64,000 nucleotides of DNA, taken from positions 434,001 through 498,000 of the forward strand of contig JAFKDC010000001.1 of assembly GCA_017255395.1 (NCBI GenBank), read 5' to 3'. The stretch is from Enemella evansiae (GTDB lineage Bacteria; Pseudomonadota; Alphaproteobacteria; Rhodobacterales; Rhodobacteraceae). Positions 12,519 through 21,066 of this stretch are shown piece after piece; the first letter of the stretch is position 1; each line of letters starts with the position of its first letter. Both the position numbers and the translations under genes were made by a program. Below the pieces are notes generated by a model. That model saw only the letters and a list, made by a program, of their open reading frames with translations. It was not told where the DNA came from and searched no databases.

Positions 12519-13183
12519 CCGCGCTTGATAGCTTGGTGTCGGCTGAAGGTGTGATCTGGGGGGAGAGCACATGCATCCGCCACAATGGCATAATGATTAA
12601 AGGTCGGTGAATAGAAGAACGTAATCCTGCCCATCTCCTCGGAATGGTTCCTCTCTGATCGATCAGACTAGCCGGAAGGGCAGGGAATGGCGGCTTCAAA
12701 CGGCTCATAGACGCCGCTCACGTATGGCGCAGGATAGCGATCTGCCCTGGCTCGAAGGGCGGATTCCGGACCTTCTCTGCGCGTGCGAACTGAGCCCTGC
12801 CATACCACGGAAGCGGACACTCCGTCAGGATCGCGCCGGGGAAACCCGGTTCACCTACAGGTGGGGCGAAATGCAGACCTTCGCTGCAGCGACCACCAAG
12901 GTCAGAGGTGGGCGAAAAGCTGAACTTCTGTTAGACATGACAGTGGGTTAAAGAGATCATGCACCAGCCTATAATATAATCAGACTAGCCCGCATGGTCT
13001 TGTTAACAAAGGATGACCTGGCTGTTCGCATGCCACGCCTAAGCTCCTTCACATAGAGTTCTTCTTGACTTTGAACGCCAAACAACCTAACTAACCCCTG
13101 TCGCTTAGGCGACTCCTCCGAGCCTGATGGCTTTGGATTTGGCTTCCGCCCCGTGAGCCCGATAATCACGGGGCATACATCCC
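12519..13183. other. Intergenic stretch with no convincing gene
   Basis: Open frames here (for example 12724-12951 plus, 12969-13169 minus) have no recognisable protein character. The direct repeat ATCAGACTAGCC occurs at 12662-12673 and 12979-12990. A GCCCCGTGA/TCACGGGGC hairpin at 13148-13174, just behind the minus-strand gene, may end its transcript although no T-run follows. Confidence 0.5.
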
Positions 13184-13663
13184 CTACTCAACAGTCTTGA
13201 AGCCCTGCGTCGTCCTTTTGTAGTCAGTGACAGGTTGCGGGTAAGCGGAGGAAAATTTCCAGCCACTTGGGCGCCCGTCTTCGAGCCTTAAAGGCTCAAG
13301 CCAAACGACGTAGTTGCTTTCGTGACAATAGTAAGCTCGTTTCCACCGGGGTGGTGGCGTCTTTTCTTTGCAAATTACTTTCATGCGCGACTTAGAAATA
13401 AGCTCTTTGATCCACAATATCCTTTCGATCCTGTCTATTGCCACTTTCGACTTGTCGTGGGCGAGACGAGCCCGATCATAAGAAGTGCGAAATGCATGAT
13501 CATACCGATCAGCGAAAAACACAACTTTCTCACCATCATGAGTTTGCAGTTCACCACGGATGGCCGACTGGTTCAAAAACTCCTCAGCGTAGATCTTTTT
13601 TCCGAACTCAAATATATCCTCTGGATCACACAGGTTATCAATTTTCAGAACATCAAAAGTCAT
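13184..13663 (-). CDS. Hypothetical protein, possibly nuclease-like, partner of the DUF3800 gene
   Basis: A 159-residue protein starting MTFDVLKIDNLCDPEDIFEF, three bases behind the DUF3800 stop, so clearly one transcript. It contains RYDHAFRTSYDRARLAHDKS, then a basic helix and a late strand pair YYCHESNYVVWLEPLRLEDG and GWKFSSAYP. The ending recalls phage and polymorphic-toxin RNase-type domains (PBECR/barnase-like), but this is impression rather than a firm match. AT-rich codons mark it as foreign. With the DUF3800 gene it forms a two-gene cargo module, probably defensive or toxic. Confidence 0.5.
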   Translation of the reverse strand: MTFDVLKIDNLCDPEDIFEFGKKIYAEEFLNQSAIRGELQTHDGEKVVFFADRYDHAFRTSYDRARLAHDKSKVAIDRIERILWIKELISKSRMKVICKEKTPPPRWKRAYYCHESNYVVWLEPLRLEDGRPSGWKFSSAYPQPVTDYKRTTQGFKTVE

Positions 13664-13666
13664 TTC

Positions 13667-14365
13667 TCAGGCGGTCCTTCTGAGTGCAATGCGAAACACA
13701 TTGAACTTACTCATCGCTGGAGACGCGGAGCGAGCGGAGAGCGGAGAGATCCCTCTGCGTTGCGCCAAGTACTGAATCAGCTCATGCTTCGGCGTCTCGG
13801 TTTGCAGCCCGTTTGCATCGGCGGCCAAAGCTCCAGTAAGAAGATCGCATACCTGTGACAAGTGTGACTGGCTTGAATCAATGCTGGTCAACTCTCTGAC
13901 TTCGGCTTGCCTGGCTCCGCAGTAGTTCGCAACCATTTGCCGGAGAACCGGGAGGCGCGACGCGTAAGAATTATTCTTGTAATCCAGCAGGATAGTGTAA
14001 CTATTTCCAGGCAGAAGCCACTTTTCAAGCATTTCGTAATAGAACTTGTAAAATCCGAGCTCTTTATCCCCTTCATGGAATGCTTCGTAATCAACAGTGT
14101 CTTGGTCGACGATAATTGCTCGAAACTGAAGGCTTGGGCAGTCCCAATAGAAATCCATTACGCGCTTGTAGGATTCCAGTTTTAACTTGCTCACTTTAGA
14201 CCATTTCAGTTCCGCAGAAACCTGGCATTGAGCCTTTACATCTCGCAGGGCCTTACTAATGACGTCTCGTTGATCGCGCGCAACCCATAGCCCACCGATG
14301 ACAGCGTACTTGCAATCAGGCCCGCCAGTATGGCGGCTTTCATCGCAATAAATCGTATAGTCCAT
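13667..14365 (-). CDS. DUF3800 domain protein
   Basis: A 232-residue protein from ATG 14365 (MDYTIYCDESRHTGG). The DUF3800 (PF12686) landmarks are present in order: the first acidic strand YCDES, KYAVIGGLWV, AELKWSKVS, the second acidic strand IIVDQD, ILLDYKNN, and the late DSSQSHLSQVCDLLTGAL with another acidic residue. The fold is thought to be RNase H-like, with the aspartates as metal ligands. DUF3800 genes are frequent cargo of mobile elements and neighbours of defence genes, but the biochemical activity is not established. Codon use is more AT-rich than elsewhere in the element. Confidence 0.8.
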   Translation of the reverse strand: MDYTIYCDESRHTGGPDCKYAVIGGLWVARDQRDVISKALRDVKAQCQVSAELKWSKVSKLKLESYKRVMDFYWDCPSLQFRAIIVDQDTVDYEAFHEGDKELGFYKFYYEMLEKWLLPGNSYTILLDYKNNSYASRLPVLRQMVANYCGARQAEVRELTSIDSSQSHLSQVCDLLTGALAADANGLQTETPKHELIQYLAQRRGISPLSARSASPAMSKFNVFRIALRRTA

Positions 14366-15151
14366 TCCCACCTCAAAGTCGGCTATCGAGCGCGTGGTCT
14401 GCTCTCTTGCGGCGCATGACTGCATACCAAGGTCCTCGCGCAACCGCAATAATTTGCGGGCGGCTCAAGGCGAGGCTCTTGGCACCGAAGAGCGCCTGTA
14501 CTCCAGAGATTTGAAGCTTCGCGAATTGATCAGGCCTTGCAATCGAACGGCGGAATGAACGGTCAGTCTGCACGCCGACCTTGGGACCCCAGACTATGCT
14601 ATGCGGTGCCATGAAGGTCCGATATAGGGAAGCCGCGCCGCGGCGAGGTCCTATCTGGCGAATGTCCGGAGAGGGCCGAGATTGCCAGCGGGTTCGTTCG
14701 GCTCTTGGAAGGTGCTGCCAAGACCAGCACGCGTGCGGACTTCGCAAAGCAGCAGATCGGGCACTGACTTTGGGGGCGGAAAAGAAGGTGTTGACGCCGA
14801 CAGGCTCGCCAGATGATCGGGCCGGTTCCCTGCCACGTAGGGGTGGGGAATTGGCGCGAGTAGCGCCAGCGAGATTGGCGGGGTCAAGCGCAGGGGAAGG
14901 TTCCGCGCACCGACAAGACCGGCCCCGACGCAGGAGGGGGGAAAATGCAGGCAGGTGACTGCATTTTCAGGGTGCCGGAGAGAACAGGAAGTTTGTCTTG
15001 TCTAGGGCGCCAGCCCTAGACGGAACTTTCTGTGTGCGGAATGCCCCGAGTGGACACCTTGTTTTTGTCGATTTCACGATGGCATGCTGGATGGCATGCA
15101 GTCCGATCCTCGATGTTGAATTATCAAGGATATCAGTCACTTACTAGAGTA
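14366..15151. other. Right-end region of the element, no convincing gene
   Basis: About 790 bases between the DUF3800 gene and the tRNA hold only frames without protein character. Two hairpins stand out: GAAAATGCAG/CTGCATTTTC at 14941-14968 and GTCTAGGGC/GCCCTAGAC at 15000-15021, the latter flanked by AGGAAGTT and AACTTTCT, which extend the pairing. Confidence 0.5.
15079..15112. repeat. Candidate integrase arm-type sites, right end
   Basis: Two direct copies of ATGGCATGC at 15079-15087 and 15091-15099, 12 bases apart. They are followed by CCGATCCTCG (15103-15112), the reverse complement of a 10-mer at the left end (4511-4520). They lie 40 to 75 bases inside the right attachment repeat. Confidence 0.45.
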
Positions 15152-15168
15152 AGTGGCGGAGAGGAAGG
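15152..15168. repeat. attR: 17-bp repeat overlapping the tRNA-Ser 3' end
   Basis: An exact copy of 4354-4370. It covers the CCA end and the 3' acceptor strand of the tRNA, so the tRNA stays intact after integration. This is the usual strategy of tRNA-targeting elements. Confidence 0.85.
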
Positions 15169-15243
15169 GATTCGAACCCTCGAGACGGTTCCCCGCCTAC
15201 ACACTTTCCAGGCGTGCGCCTTCGACCACTCGGCCACCTCTCC
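15155..15243 (-). tRNA. tRNA-Ser (anticodon GGA)
   Basis: Read on the minus strand, the 7-bp acceptor stem GGAGAGG/CCTCTCC closes a class II cloverleaf. The D arm contains GCCGAGTGG, the anticodon loop reads CTGGAAA (GGA anticodon, UCC codons), there is a long variable arm, and the T loop reads GGTTCGAATCC. CCA is encoded at 15155-15157. About 89 nucleotides, normal for tRNA-Ser. The mobile element sits directly downstream of it and has displaced its native terminator. Confidence 0.95.
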
Positions 15244-15418
15244 GCCGACGCGTTTAGCAAAACGTCACAGGCAGGTGCAAGCAGATTTCCGAACATCCTG
15301 TCCACCGGCGCATTTATCGCAGCTGTCAGTACCTTAGGCGCAGCATGGCGGCGGCGCTTCCACGCGGCAGGCCCGGGCAGGGCCGCCGCGCGGGAAGGGA
15401 TACCAGCGGTGCCAGCCG

Positions 15419-17128
15419 TCAGCTGGCAACCTGTTCGCGCAGGATCGAGGCGGTCAGCGAGATCATCAGGTAGATGCCGCCGAAAATCAGGAAGGCGAGG
15501 ATCGTGTTCTCGAACTTGCGCGGGTAGCTCGGGTCTTCCGAGGCGACCGGCACCACAGAGGTGGTCAGGTAGCGGGCCTGGCTGTCGGCGTCGCGGCGGG
15601 CCTGCTCCAGCCGTTCCAGCGCGGTCTGCAGCATCAGGTCGCGGGTGGCGAGATCGGCCTCGGCCAGCTTGATCTGGATCGCTTTCTCGGCCAGCGAGCC
15701 TTCGCCCTCGGCGGCCTGCGTCATCTGCGCGTTCAGGTCCGCAAGCAGGGCCTCCAGCCGCCGGATGTCGCCGCTGGTGCCGTCGACCTTGGCCCGGTTC
15801 GGGCGCGCGTTGTCCAGCAGGGCCTGCAACTGCAACCGCTTTTCCTGTAACTGCAATTCATAGGTGCTGATCTGCTGCCGCAGCGAGGCGATGCGCGCCT
15901 CGGGGTCGACGATATTGCCCTCTTGCTGCATGCGCACCAGTAGCTCCTGCGCGGCGCGGCGGTCCTCTTCGGCGGCGATCAGCCCGGCCTCTGCGTCCTC
16001 GACCGCGTTCGACCGCTTGCGCAGCGACAGCGTATCCACCCGCTCTTCGGCGTAGCCGATCAGGGCGCGGCTGAATTCGGCGGCGGTTTCGGGATCGGCG
16101 GCCATGATCTCCATCTTGATCACGCCCTCGGTCGGGTCATAGCCGATCTCGATGTTCTTCTTGTAGACCTTGTAGGCCGCTTCGTTGGTGGGGGCCTCGG
16201 ACAGGCGCTGGATCGGGTCGATCCAGGCCTGCGTGTAGTGCGATTTGAAGCCCACGTCCTGATCCAGCCGCAGCATCGCGTCCTTCGAGGTCAGGTAGGA
16301 TTGCACCGCGATGGCGTCCTGGTTGGTGGCGAACTGGGTGCCCGAGAACAGCGAGCCCATCGCCCCGCCCGAACTTTCCGCCTTGAGGATCAGGAACTCG
16401 GACTTCGTCGAATACATCGGCGTGGCGACGGCGTAGTAGTAATACCCGGCCAGCACCGTCGGCAGCAGCACGAAGGCGGCCAGACGCACCAGCAGCAGCA
16501 GGCTTTTCTTGCGGCGCCGGGCGGCAAGGTCGCGCTGGATGCGCTGGATTTCCGCGGCGCGGCGTTCGGCAGGAGAGACCGTCTCTGTCGAGGGAAGCTG
16601 GTCCTTCTTGACGGCAATGGTCTGCGGCAGCTGCACCCTGGGTTCGGGGCGCTTGTCCTGTTCCGGCGTCTGCTCGTGCTGGACGAGTTCAAGCGTGTTG
16701 GCACGCTGGAACGGGTCGATGCCACGGGCGCGCAACAGGCGCACCGCGTCGAAATCCGACGTCGGCGCAAGGCCGTGCTTCTGCGCCACGCGGCGCGCCA
16801 TGCGCAGCTGGCGGCCGGTCAGCCCCTCCTTGCGGATCGCGTCCATGTCGGTTTCCCCGGCGACTTGCCGGGCGGTGTCCACCGCGCCGCTGCGGGGTTC
16901 GTTCGCGGCGCTGGGTCCGGCGGCGGCCTCTGGCGCGGGCGCGGCCTTTGGCGTGGCGGCCGGGGCAGCGCGGGAGTCCGCAGGCGCCGCGTCCTGCGCG
17001 GCAGAGGGCGGCTGGTTCGCGGCGACACCGGCGGGCGCCGCCTTGGCAAAACTGGGGCGGGGGCGGGGCGTCTCGTCCTCGGACGGACGGCGGATGCGGA
17101 ATTTCTTAGCCTTGGGTTTCGTAGTCAT
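15419..17128 (-). CDS. Capsule polysaccharide export inner-membrane protein (KpsE/BexC/RkpR type)
   Basis: A 569-residue PCP-3 type protein from ATG 17128 (MTTKPKAKKFRIRRP). A long proline/alanine-rich cytoplasmic N-terminus (to about residue 200) is followed by a first membrane helix (LLLLVRLAAFVLLPTVLAGY), a large periplasmic part with coiled coils (about 370-510) and a C-terminal helix near the end (TILAFLIFGGIYLMISLTA). Such proteins couple the ABC exporter to the outer-membrane Wza/KpsD channel. The start lies inside the end of kpsT (23-base overlap). The disordered N-terminal extension is longer than in E. coli KpsE, as in other alphaproteobacterial versions. No kpsM is adjacent. Confidence 0.85.
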   Translation of the reverse strand: MTTKPKAKKFRIRRPSEDETPRPRPSFAKAAPAGVAANQPPSAAQDAAPADSRAAPAATPKAAPAPEAAAGPSAANEPRSGAVDTARQVAGETDMDAIRKEGLTGRQLRMARRVAQKHGLAPTSDFDAVRLLRARGIDPFQRANTLELVQHEQTPEQDKRPEPRVQLPQTIAVKKDQLPSTETVSPAERRAAEIQRIQRDLAARRRKKSLLLLVRLAAFVLLPTVLAGYYYYAVATPMYSTKSEFLILKAESSGGAMGSLFSGTQFATNQDAIAVQSYLTSKDAMLRLDQDVGFKSHYTQAWIDPIQRLSEAPTNEAAYKVYKKNIEIGYDPTEGVIKMEIMAADPETAAEFSRALIGYAEERVDTLSLRKRSNAVEDAEAGLIAAEEDRRAAQELLVRMQQEGNIVDPEARIASLRQQISTYELQLQEKRLQLQALLDNARPNRAKVDGTSGDIRRLEALLADLNAQMTQAAEGEGSLAEKAIQIKLAEADLATRDLMLQTALERLEQARRDADSQARYLTTSVVPVASEDPSYPRKFENTILAFLIFGGIYLMISLTASILREQVAS

Positions 17129-17765
17129 AGAGCCGTTTCGCTTCTTCCAAGGTGTCGAACATATGCAGCTTGCCATCCATCAGGACGGCAGCCTTGCGGG
17201 CAAATTTCTCTAGGATCTGCGGCTGGTGGCTGACGATGATGATCGTCGTCGTGCGCAGCCGTTCCGCCAGCAGGTCGCCGGCCTTCTTGTTGAAATTCGC
17301 GTCGGTGGAATTCGGCATGCCTTCGTCGATCAGGTACATGTCGAAGTCCAGCGCCAGCATCAGCGCAAAGGTAAAGCGCGCCCGCATGCCGGAGGAATAG
17401 GTGCCGATGGGCTGGTCGAAATACTCCTTCAGGTCGCAGAGCCAGCGACAGAAGCTTTCGACGTAGTCGGGGTCAAGCCCGTAGAGCCGCGCGATGAAGC
17501 GCGCGTTCTCCTTGGCCGAGATCTTGGACACCACCCCGCCCATGAAGCCCAGCGGGAAGGAGATGCGGCAGCCGCGCCGGATCTCGCCCTCGTCGGGCTT
17601 CTCCAGTCCGGCCATCATTTTGATCACGGTGGTCTTGCCGGTGCCGTTGGGGGCAAGGATGCCCAGCGACTCGCCCAGGTCCACGCGGAACGACACACGG
17701 TCAAGGATCACCTTGCGCTGGGTGCCGGTCCAGAAGGACTTGCTGACCATGTCGAATTCCAACAT
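17106..17765 (-). CDS. Capsule polysaccharide ABC exporter ATPase (KpsT-like)
   Basis: A 219-residue ATPase of the polysaccharide/teichoic acid export class. It carries Walker A APNGTGKTT, signature TYSSGMRARF, Walker B DMYLIDEGMP and the switch histidine in IVSHQ. The SSGM signature and short length are typical of KpsT/BexA. It is first in a two-gene minus-strand operon with the kpsE-like gene. The permease partner KpsM would have to come from elsewhere. It powers export of a capsular polysaccharide across the inner membrane. Confidence 0.87.
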   Translation of the reverse strand: MLEFDMVSKSFWTGTQRKVILDRVSFRVDLGESLGILAPNGTGKTTVIKMMAGLEKPDEGEIRRGCRISFPLGFMGGVVSKISAKENARFIARLYGLDPDYVESFCRWLCDLKEYFDQPIGTYSSGMRARFTFALMLALDFDMYLIDEGMPNSTDANFNKKAGDLLAERLRTTTIIIVSHQPQILEKFARKAAVLMDGKLHMFDTLEEAKRLYDYETQG

Positions 17766-17849
17766 CCGGGGTGCCCCTTGGTGTTCGTGTTCCCCGCATT
17801 TGGGAACAGGCCCGGTCTAGAAAAGAACTTGGGCCACATTATGACCCGG

Positions 17850-17892
17850 GCGGGAAACAAAGACAACGCGCGCCCCGGGTTGGGGGCGCGCG
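17850..17892 (-). terminator. Rho-independent terminator behind nhaA
   Basis: A perfect 10-bp stem CGCGCGCCCC/GGGGCGCGCG (17867-17892, six-base loop) is followed on the minus strand by TTGTCTTTGTTT. It lies 33 bases after the nhaA stop and separates nhaA from kpsT. Confidence 0.8.
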
Positions 17893-17924
17893 GTCGACAA
17901 TGCGGGTTTTGCCCGAATTGTTCG

Positions 17925-19307
17925 TTAAAGCTCGTGTTTTTCGACGCGGGTGATCTTGCCCGCGGCGATGGCGGCCACGGCGGCGAAGAAGGACAGAAGG
18001 GCGCCCATCTTGGCGGCATCCTGCACCTCACCCGGCCCGAAGGCGACAGAGGCCACGAAGAGCGAGACGGTGAAGCCGATGGCCGCGACGAAGCCGATCA
18101 CCACGAGGTCGATCAGTCGCATGCCCTGCGGCATGCCCAGTTTCAGCGGCACGGCGGCGATCCAGCCGAAGAGGAAGATCCCGATGGGCTTGCCGATCAG
18201 CAGGCCCGCCAGAACCAGCCAGGTGGCCGCGCCCATCGAAGAGAACTGCACCCCCGCGTTGAGCAGGCCGAAGAAGAACAGCACCACCTCGACGGGGTAC
18301 TTCAGCCCGTGTTCGATGTGGTTCAGCAGGTCGGTCAGATGTTCCTCGGCGGCGGCGAAGATGCCGAAGGCGCGGTCGGCATGGGGGATGGCCGGGACCA
18401 CCGGCAGCAGGCCCAGGGCCGGGTGCAGGCCCGACATCATGAAGCCGTACCAAGACAGGGCGCCCGCCAGCGCATAGGGCCAGAAGCCCAGGGCCTCGCG
18501 CACCCATGTCGAATTCGGGCGGTCCTGCTTGCCCCGGTCCATGCGGCGCGGCAGCCAGTTGGCCAGCAGGAAGACCCCCGCGGCGGCGCCCACCGACAGC
18601 AGCAGCCATTCCGGCGCCAGTTCCCCGGAGGGGTAGAAGATCGCAAGGATGATCAGCCCCGCCGCGTCGTCGGCGATGGCCAGAAGCAGCAGGAAGCGCA
18701 CCGCCGGGTGACCGGCGCCAAAGACGATGCGCCCGACGAGGTAGGAGAACGCGATGTCGGTGGCGGTGGGGATGGCCCAGCCGTTGGCGACCGCGCTGTA
18801 GGTTTCCGAGCCCAGAACGGCGGCGAGGCCCAGATAGACCGCGATCGGGCCGAACATGCCACCGGCGGTGGCGAACAGCGGTGTCGCCGCCTTCTTGCCG
18901 CGCAGCGACCCGTTTTCAAGGATGACCGCCTCCCAGACCTCCTTGGCGGCGATGCCGAAGAAGAAGGCCATGAGGATGTCGTTGACGAGATAGTGGAAGG
19001 TCAGCGTGCGGTAGCCTTCGCCCAGCACGTATTCGTGCCCCTCGGCGTCGGTCAGAACCTCTGCCCCGCCCGCGACCAATTGGGCGAAGGCCGGGTCCGA
19101 GGGGTCGATATGCGCGGCATGCCAGTGCCCGATGGGCGCGTGGTCCCAGATGACGAACTCGACGAAGCTGTGATATTTGTCGGCCCAGTAATGCGGATCC
19201 CCGGCGACCGGGGCGATCACGTCCAGATTGGCCCAGACCAGTGCCACGAGGGCGCCGAAGATAAGCAGCAAAGAGTAGCTGGCCAGAAAGTTCCAGACGC
19301 GATACAT
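17925..19307 (-). CDS. nhaA: Na+/H+ antiporter NhaA
   Basis: A 460-residue antiporter. The paired aspartates that bind Na+ and H+ are in LLLLAIADDAAGLI near residue 210, and the unwound TM4 signature reads AIPTATDIAFSYLVGRIVFG just before. About eleven membrane helices can be counted. It is longer than the E. coli protein (388) because of a loop of about 60 residues after TM1 (HYWADKYHSFVEFVIWDHAP onward) that is hydrophilic and probably periplasmic; this longer form exists in other Rhodobacterales. It exports Na+ in exchange for protons at alkaline pH. It has its own terminator and is monocistronic. Confidence 0.93.
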   Translation of the reverse strand: MYRVWNFLASYSLLLIFGALVALVWANLDVIAPVAGDPHYWADKYHSFVEFVIWDHAPIGHWHAAHIDPSDPAFAQLVAGGAEVLTDAEGHEYVLGEGYRTLTFHYLVNDILMAFFFGIAAKEVWEAVILENGSLRGKKAATPLFATAGGMFGPIAVYLGLAAVLGSETYSAVANGWAIPTATDIAFSYLVGRIVFGAGHPAVRFLLLLAIADDAAGLIILAIFYPSGELAPEWLLLSVGAAAGVFLLANWLPRRMDRGKQDRPNSTWVREALGFWPYALAGALSWYGFMMSGLHPALGLLPVVPAIPHADRAFGIFAAAEEHLTDLLNHIEHGLKYPVEVVLFFFGLLNAGVQFSSMGAATWLVLAGLLIGKPIGIFLFGWIAAVPLKLGMPQGMRLIDLVVIGFVAAIGFTVSLFVASVAFGPGEVQDAAKMGALLSFFAAVAAIAAGKITRVEKHEL

Positions 19308-19594
19308 AAGCCCCCCTGTCGGAAAATAGTCTCTTTTTCTTCCGTTCTTCCGTCAGGTGTAACGGATGGAAACCTGCCGGGCAACGCGCCAGAGCGCGGG
19401 ATGGCTCTGCTGTTTCTTCGGTCCGGGGTACGGGGTGACGGTGTTCGGCCCTTGAGGGCACCTCGGGCCACCGTCAGGGCGGTCGGGGCCGCCGCTTTCC
19501 AGACGCGGGAAGGCGCCCCTTGCGGGACGCCCGGTGCCGCCGCGCATTGCCGCGCCGGACACTGTCGGTCACTGCCGGGCAAGGTGGGCGGCGG

Positions 19595-20620
19595 TCAGGC
19601 CACCGCGCCCCAGGCCAGCCCGGCGATCAGCGCCCCGGTTAGCGCGAAGCCTGCGTAGGCCGCGAAGATCCGGGGCTTGACCAGCGCCCAGACCGCGACG
19701 GCGGCGGGGATGCAGCTGACGCCGCCCGCGATGACAAAGCTCATGGCCGCCCCCGGTGCCATGCCCTGTTGCAGCAGGGCGTCGACCAGCGGCACGGCGG
19801 CATAGCCGTTCAGGTAGGCCGGCGCCCCGACAAGGGCCCCCATGAGCACCGGCCACAGCCCGGTGCCGCCCAGCACCCCGGCGATGGTCTCTGCCGGGAT
19901 ATAGCGCAGCATCACCGCTTCGATGACATAGGCCAGCGTCAGCCACTTCAGCAGGAACAGGCCATTGGTCAGCGCCGTCTCGCGGAAGGTCTCGCGCCGG
20001 GCCGGGTCCTGCCAGAAGCGCCAGACCGGCTGCCCGCCAAAGGGTTTCTGCACGGCGCAGCAGCCGCCCACCTTGGGCTGCGCGCGCAGGGGGTCGCGGA
20101 AGACCACGGTGCCCGCGAAGGCCCGGGTGCCGAAGCCGCCCAGCAGCCCCAGCCCGATGGCGGCCAGCGCCTTGGCCAGCGCGAAGTCCAGCCCCAGCGT
20201 TCCGGCGGTGATCGTGAACATCGCCGGGTCCATCAGCGGCGAGGCCAGCCAGAAGGCCATGACCGCGCTCAGCGGCGCCCCCACCGCCAGCAGGGCCGCG
20301 ATGAAGGGGATGACCTCGCAGGAACAGAAGGGCGACAGCCCGCCCAGGGCCGCGGCCATCACGATCATCCGCGTTTCGCGCCCCTCGAAGGCGCGCGCCA
20401 GCAGGGATTCCGCCCCCGAGGCTTTCAGGAAGGCGACCGCGAAGACGGCGAAGAGGATGAAGGGCGCGGTATGCAGCAGGGCGTTTGCGGTGAAGGTGAC
20501 CGTCGGCCAGGCCTGCGGCAGGTCCACCAGCGCAACCGCGCCAAGGACCAGGGCCGAGGCAAGCCAGGCCTTGGGCAGCCGGGGCAGGCGGGACGCGGTG
20601 GCGGCGGATGTCTCAGCCAT
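19595..20620 (-). CDS. ArsP-like permease (UPF0718 family)
   Basis: A 341-residue membrane protein of eight to ten helices. The family hallmark SPFCSCEVIPFIAALLAVGA (about residue 95) and its repeat-like GAPAYLNGYAAVPLVDALL in the second half are present, with a GGCCAVQ loop between the halves. ArsP from Campylobacter exports trivalent organoarsenicals through this cysteine motif; other members are uncharacterised. The start overlaps the ArsR-type regulator stop by eight bases, so the pair forms a metal(loid)-inducible operon. Substrate by analogy only. Confidence 0.8.
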   Translation of the reverse strand: MAETSAATASRLPRLPKAWLASALVLGAVALVDLPQAWPTVTFTANALLHTAPFILFAVFAVAFLKASGAESLLARAFEGRETRMIVMAAALGGLSPFCSCEVIPFIAALLAVGAPLSAVMAFWLASPLMDPAMFTITAGTLGLDFALAKALAAIGLGLLGGFGTRAFAGTVVFRDPLRAQPKVGGCCAVQKPFGGQPVWRFWQDPARRETFRETALTNGLFLLKWLTLAYVIEAVMLRYIPAETIAGVLGGTGLWPVLMGALVGAPAYLNGYAAVPLVDALLQQGMAPGAAMSFVIAGGVSCIPAAVAVWALVKPRIFAAYAGFALTGALIAGLAWGAVA

Positions 20621-20963
20621 GATCGTGAACTCCGGAGGGTCGGCCGATATCGGCGCAGCAATGTTGCAGAAGGTAATCGGAAAGCGCCCGGACTTCCTCG
20701 AAATCGGCGCCCGCGCAGATGGTGGACCGGCCCTGCCGCTCTTGCCGGACCAGACCGGCGGCGGCGAGGATCTTCAGGTGATGGGTCAGCGTCGAGCCGG
20801 TGATGCCGCAGCGCTGCCCGAGGTCGCCGATGCTCAGCCCCTCGGGGCCGGACCGGACAAGGGCGTGCAGGACGGCAAGACGTTGTTCGGACCCAAGCGC
20901 CGCGAATTTCGAGGCGGCGGTCGACAGGGTCAGCAGGGCGGGGGGCGAGTCATTCATTTTCAT
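20613..20963 (-). CDS. ArsR/SmtB-family repressor
   Basis: A 116-residue winged-helix regulator. The recognition segment is IGDLGQRCGITGSTLTHHLK, followed by the wing VRQERQGRSTICAG. Possible thiolate or imidazole ligands are Cys in QRCG, Cys-Cys in LQHCC and C-terminal HDHG. The start is ATG 20963 or the next ATG at 20957. It directly precedes and overlaps the ArsP-like permease gene, and a small palindrome (TTCTAGA, TAGATTTCTA) at 20966-20979 sits just upstream of its start as a likely operator. Derepression would follow binding of arsenic or another thiophilic ion. Confidence 0.85.
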   Translation of the reverse strand: MKMNDSPPALLTLSTAASKFAALGSEQRLAVLHALVRSGPEGLSIGDLGQRCGITGSTLTHHLKILAAAGLVRQERQGRSTICAGADFEEVRALSDYLLQHCCADIGRPSGVHDHG

Positions 20964-20965
20964 GA

Positions 20966-20983
20966 TTCTAGATTTCTAAAAAT
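20966..20983. promoter_or_regulatory. Likely ArsR operator
   Basis: A cluster of overlapping AT-rich palindromes (TCTAGA and TAGA-TT-TCTA) lies within 20 bases upstream of the arsR-type start, in otherwise GC-rich DNA. ArsR operators are short imperfect AT-rich palindromes at this position. Confidence 0.4.
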
Positions 20984-21066
20984 GTGGTGGCGTGTCAACT
21001 TTCATTTCAAGATTTGTCGAAGTGTCGGGCTTTCACCGGCGCGCGCCTTGCCCTACCCTCTGGCCG

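Noticed and set aside
12724-12951. A 75-residue plus-strand gene
   Set aside because: No ribosome-binding site, no recognisable domain and no coupling to a neighbour. Composition gives no support.
14373-14958. Overlapping open frames on both strands at the right end of the element
   Set aside because: None shows conserved motifs or sensible starts, and they contradict each other. The region is described as non-coding.
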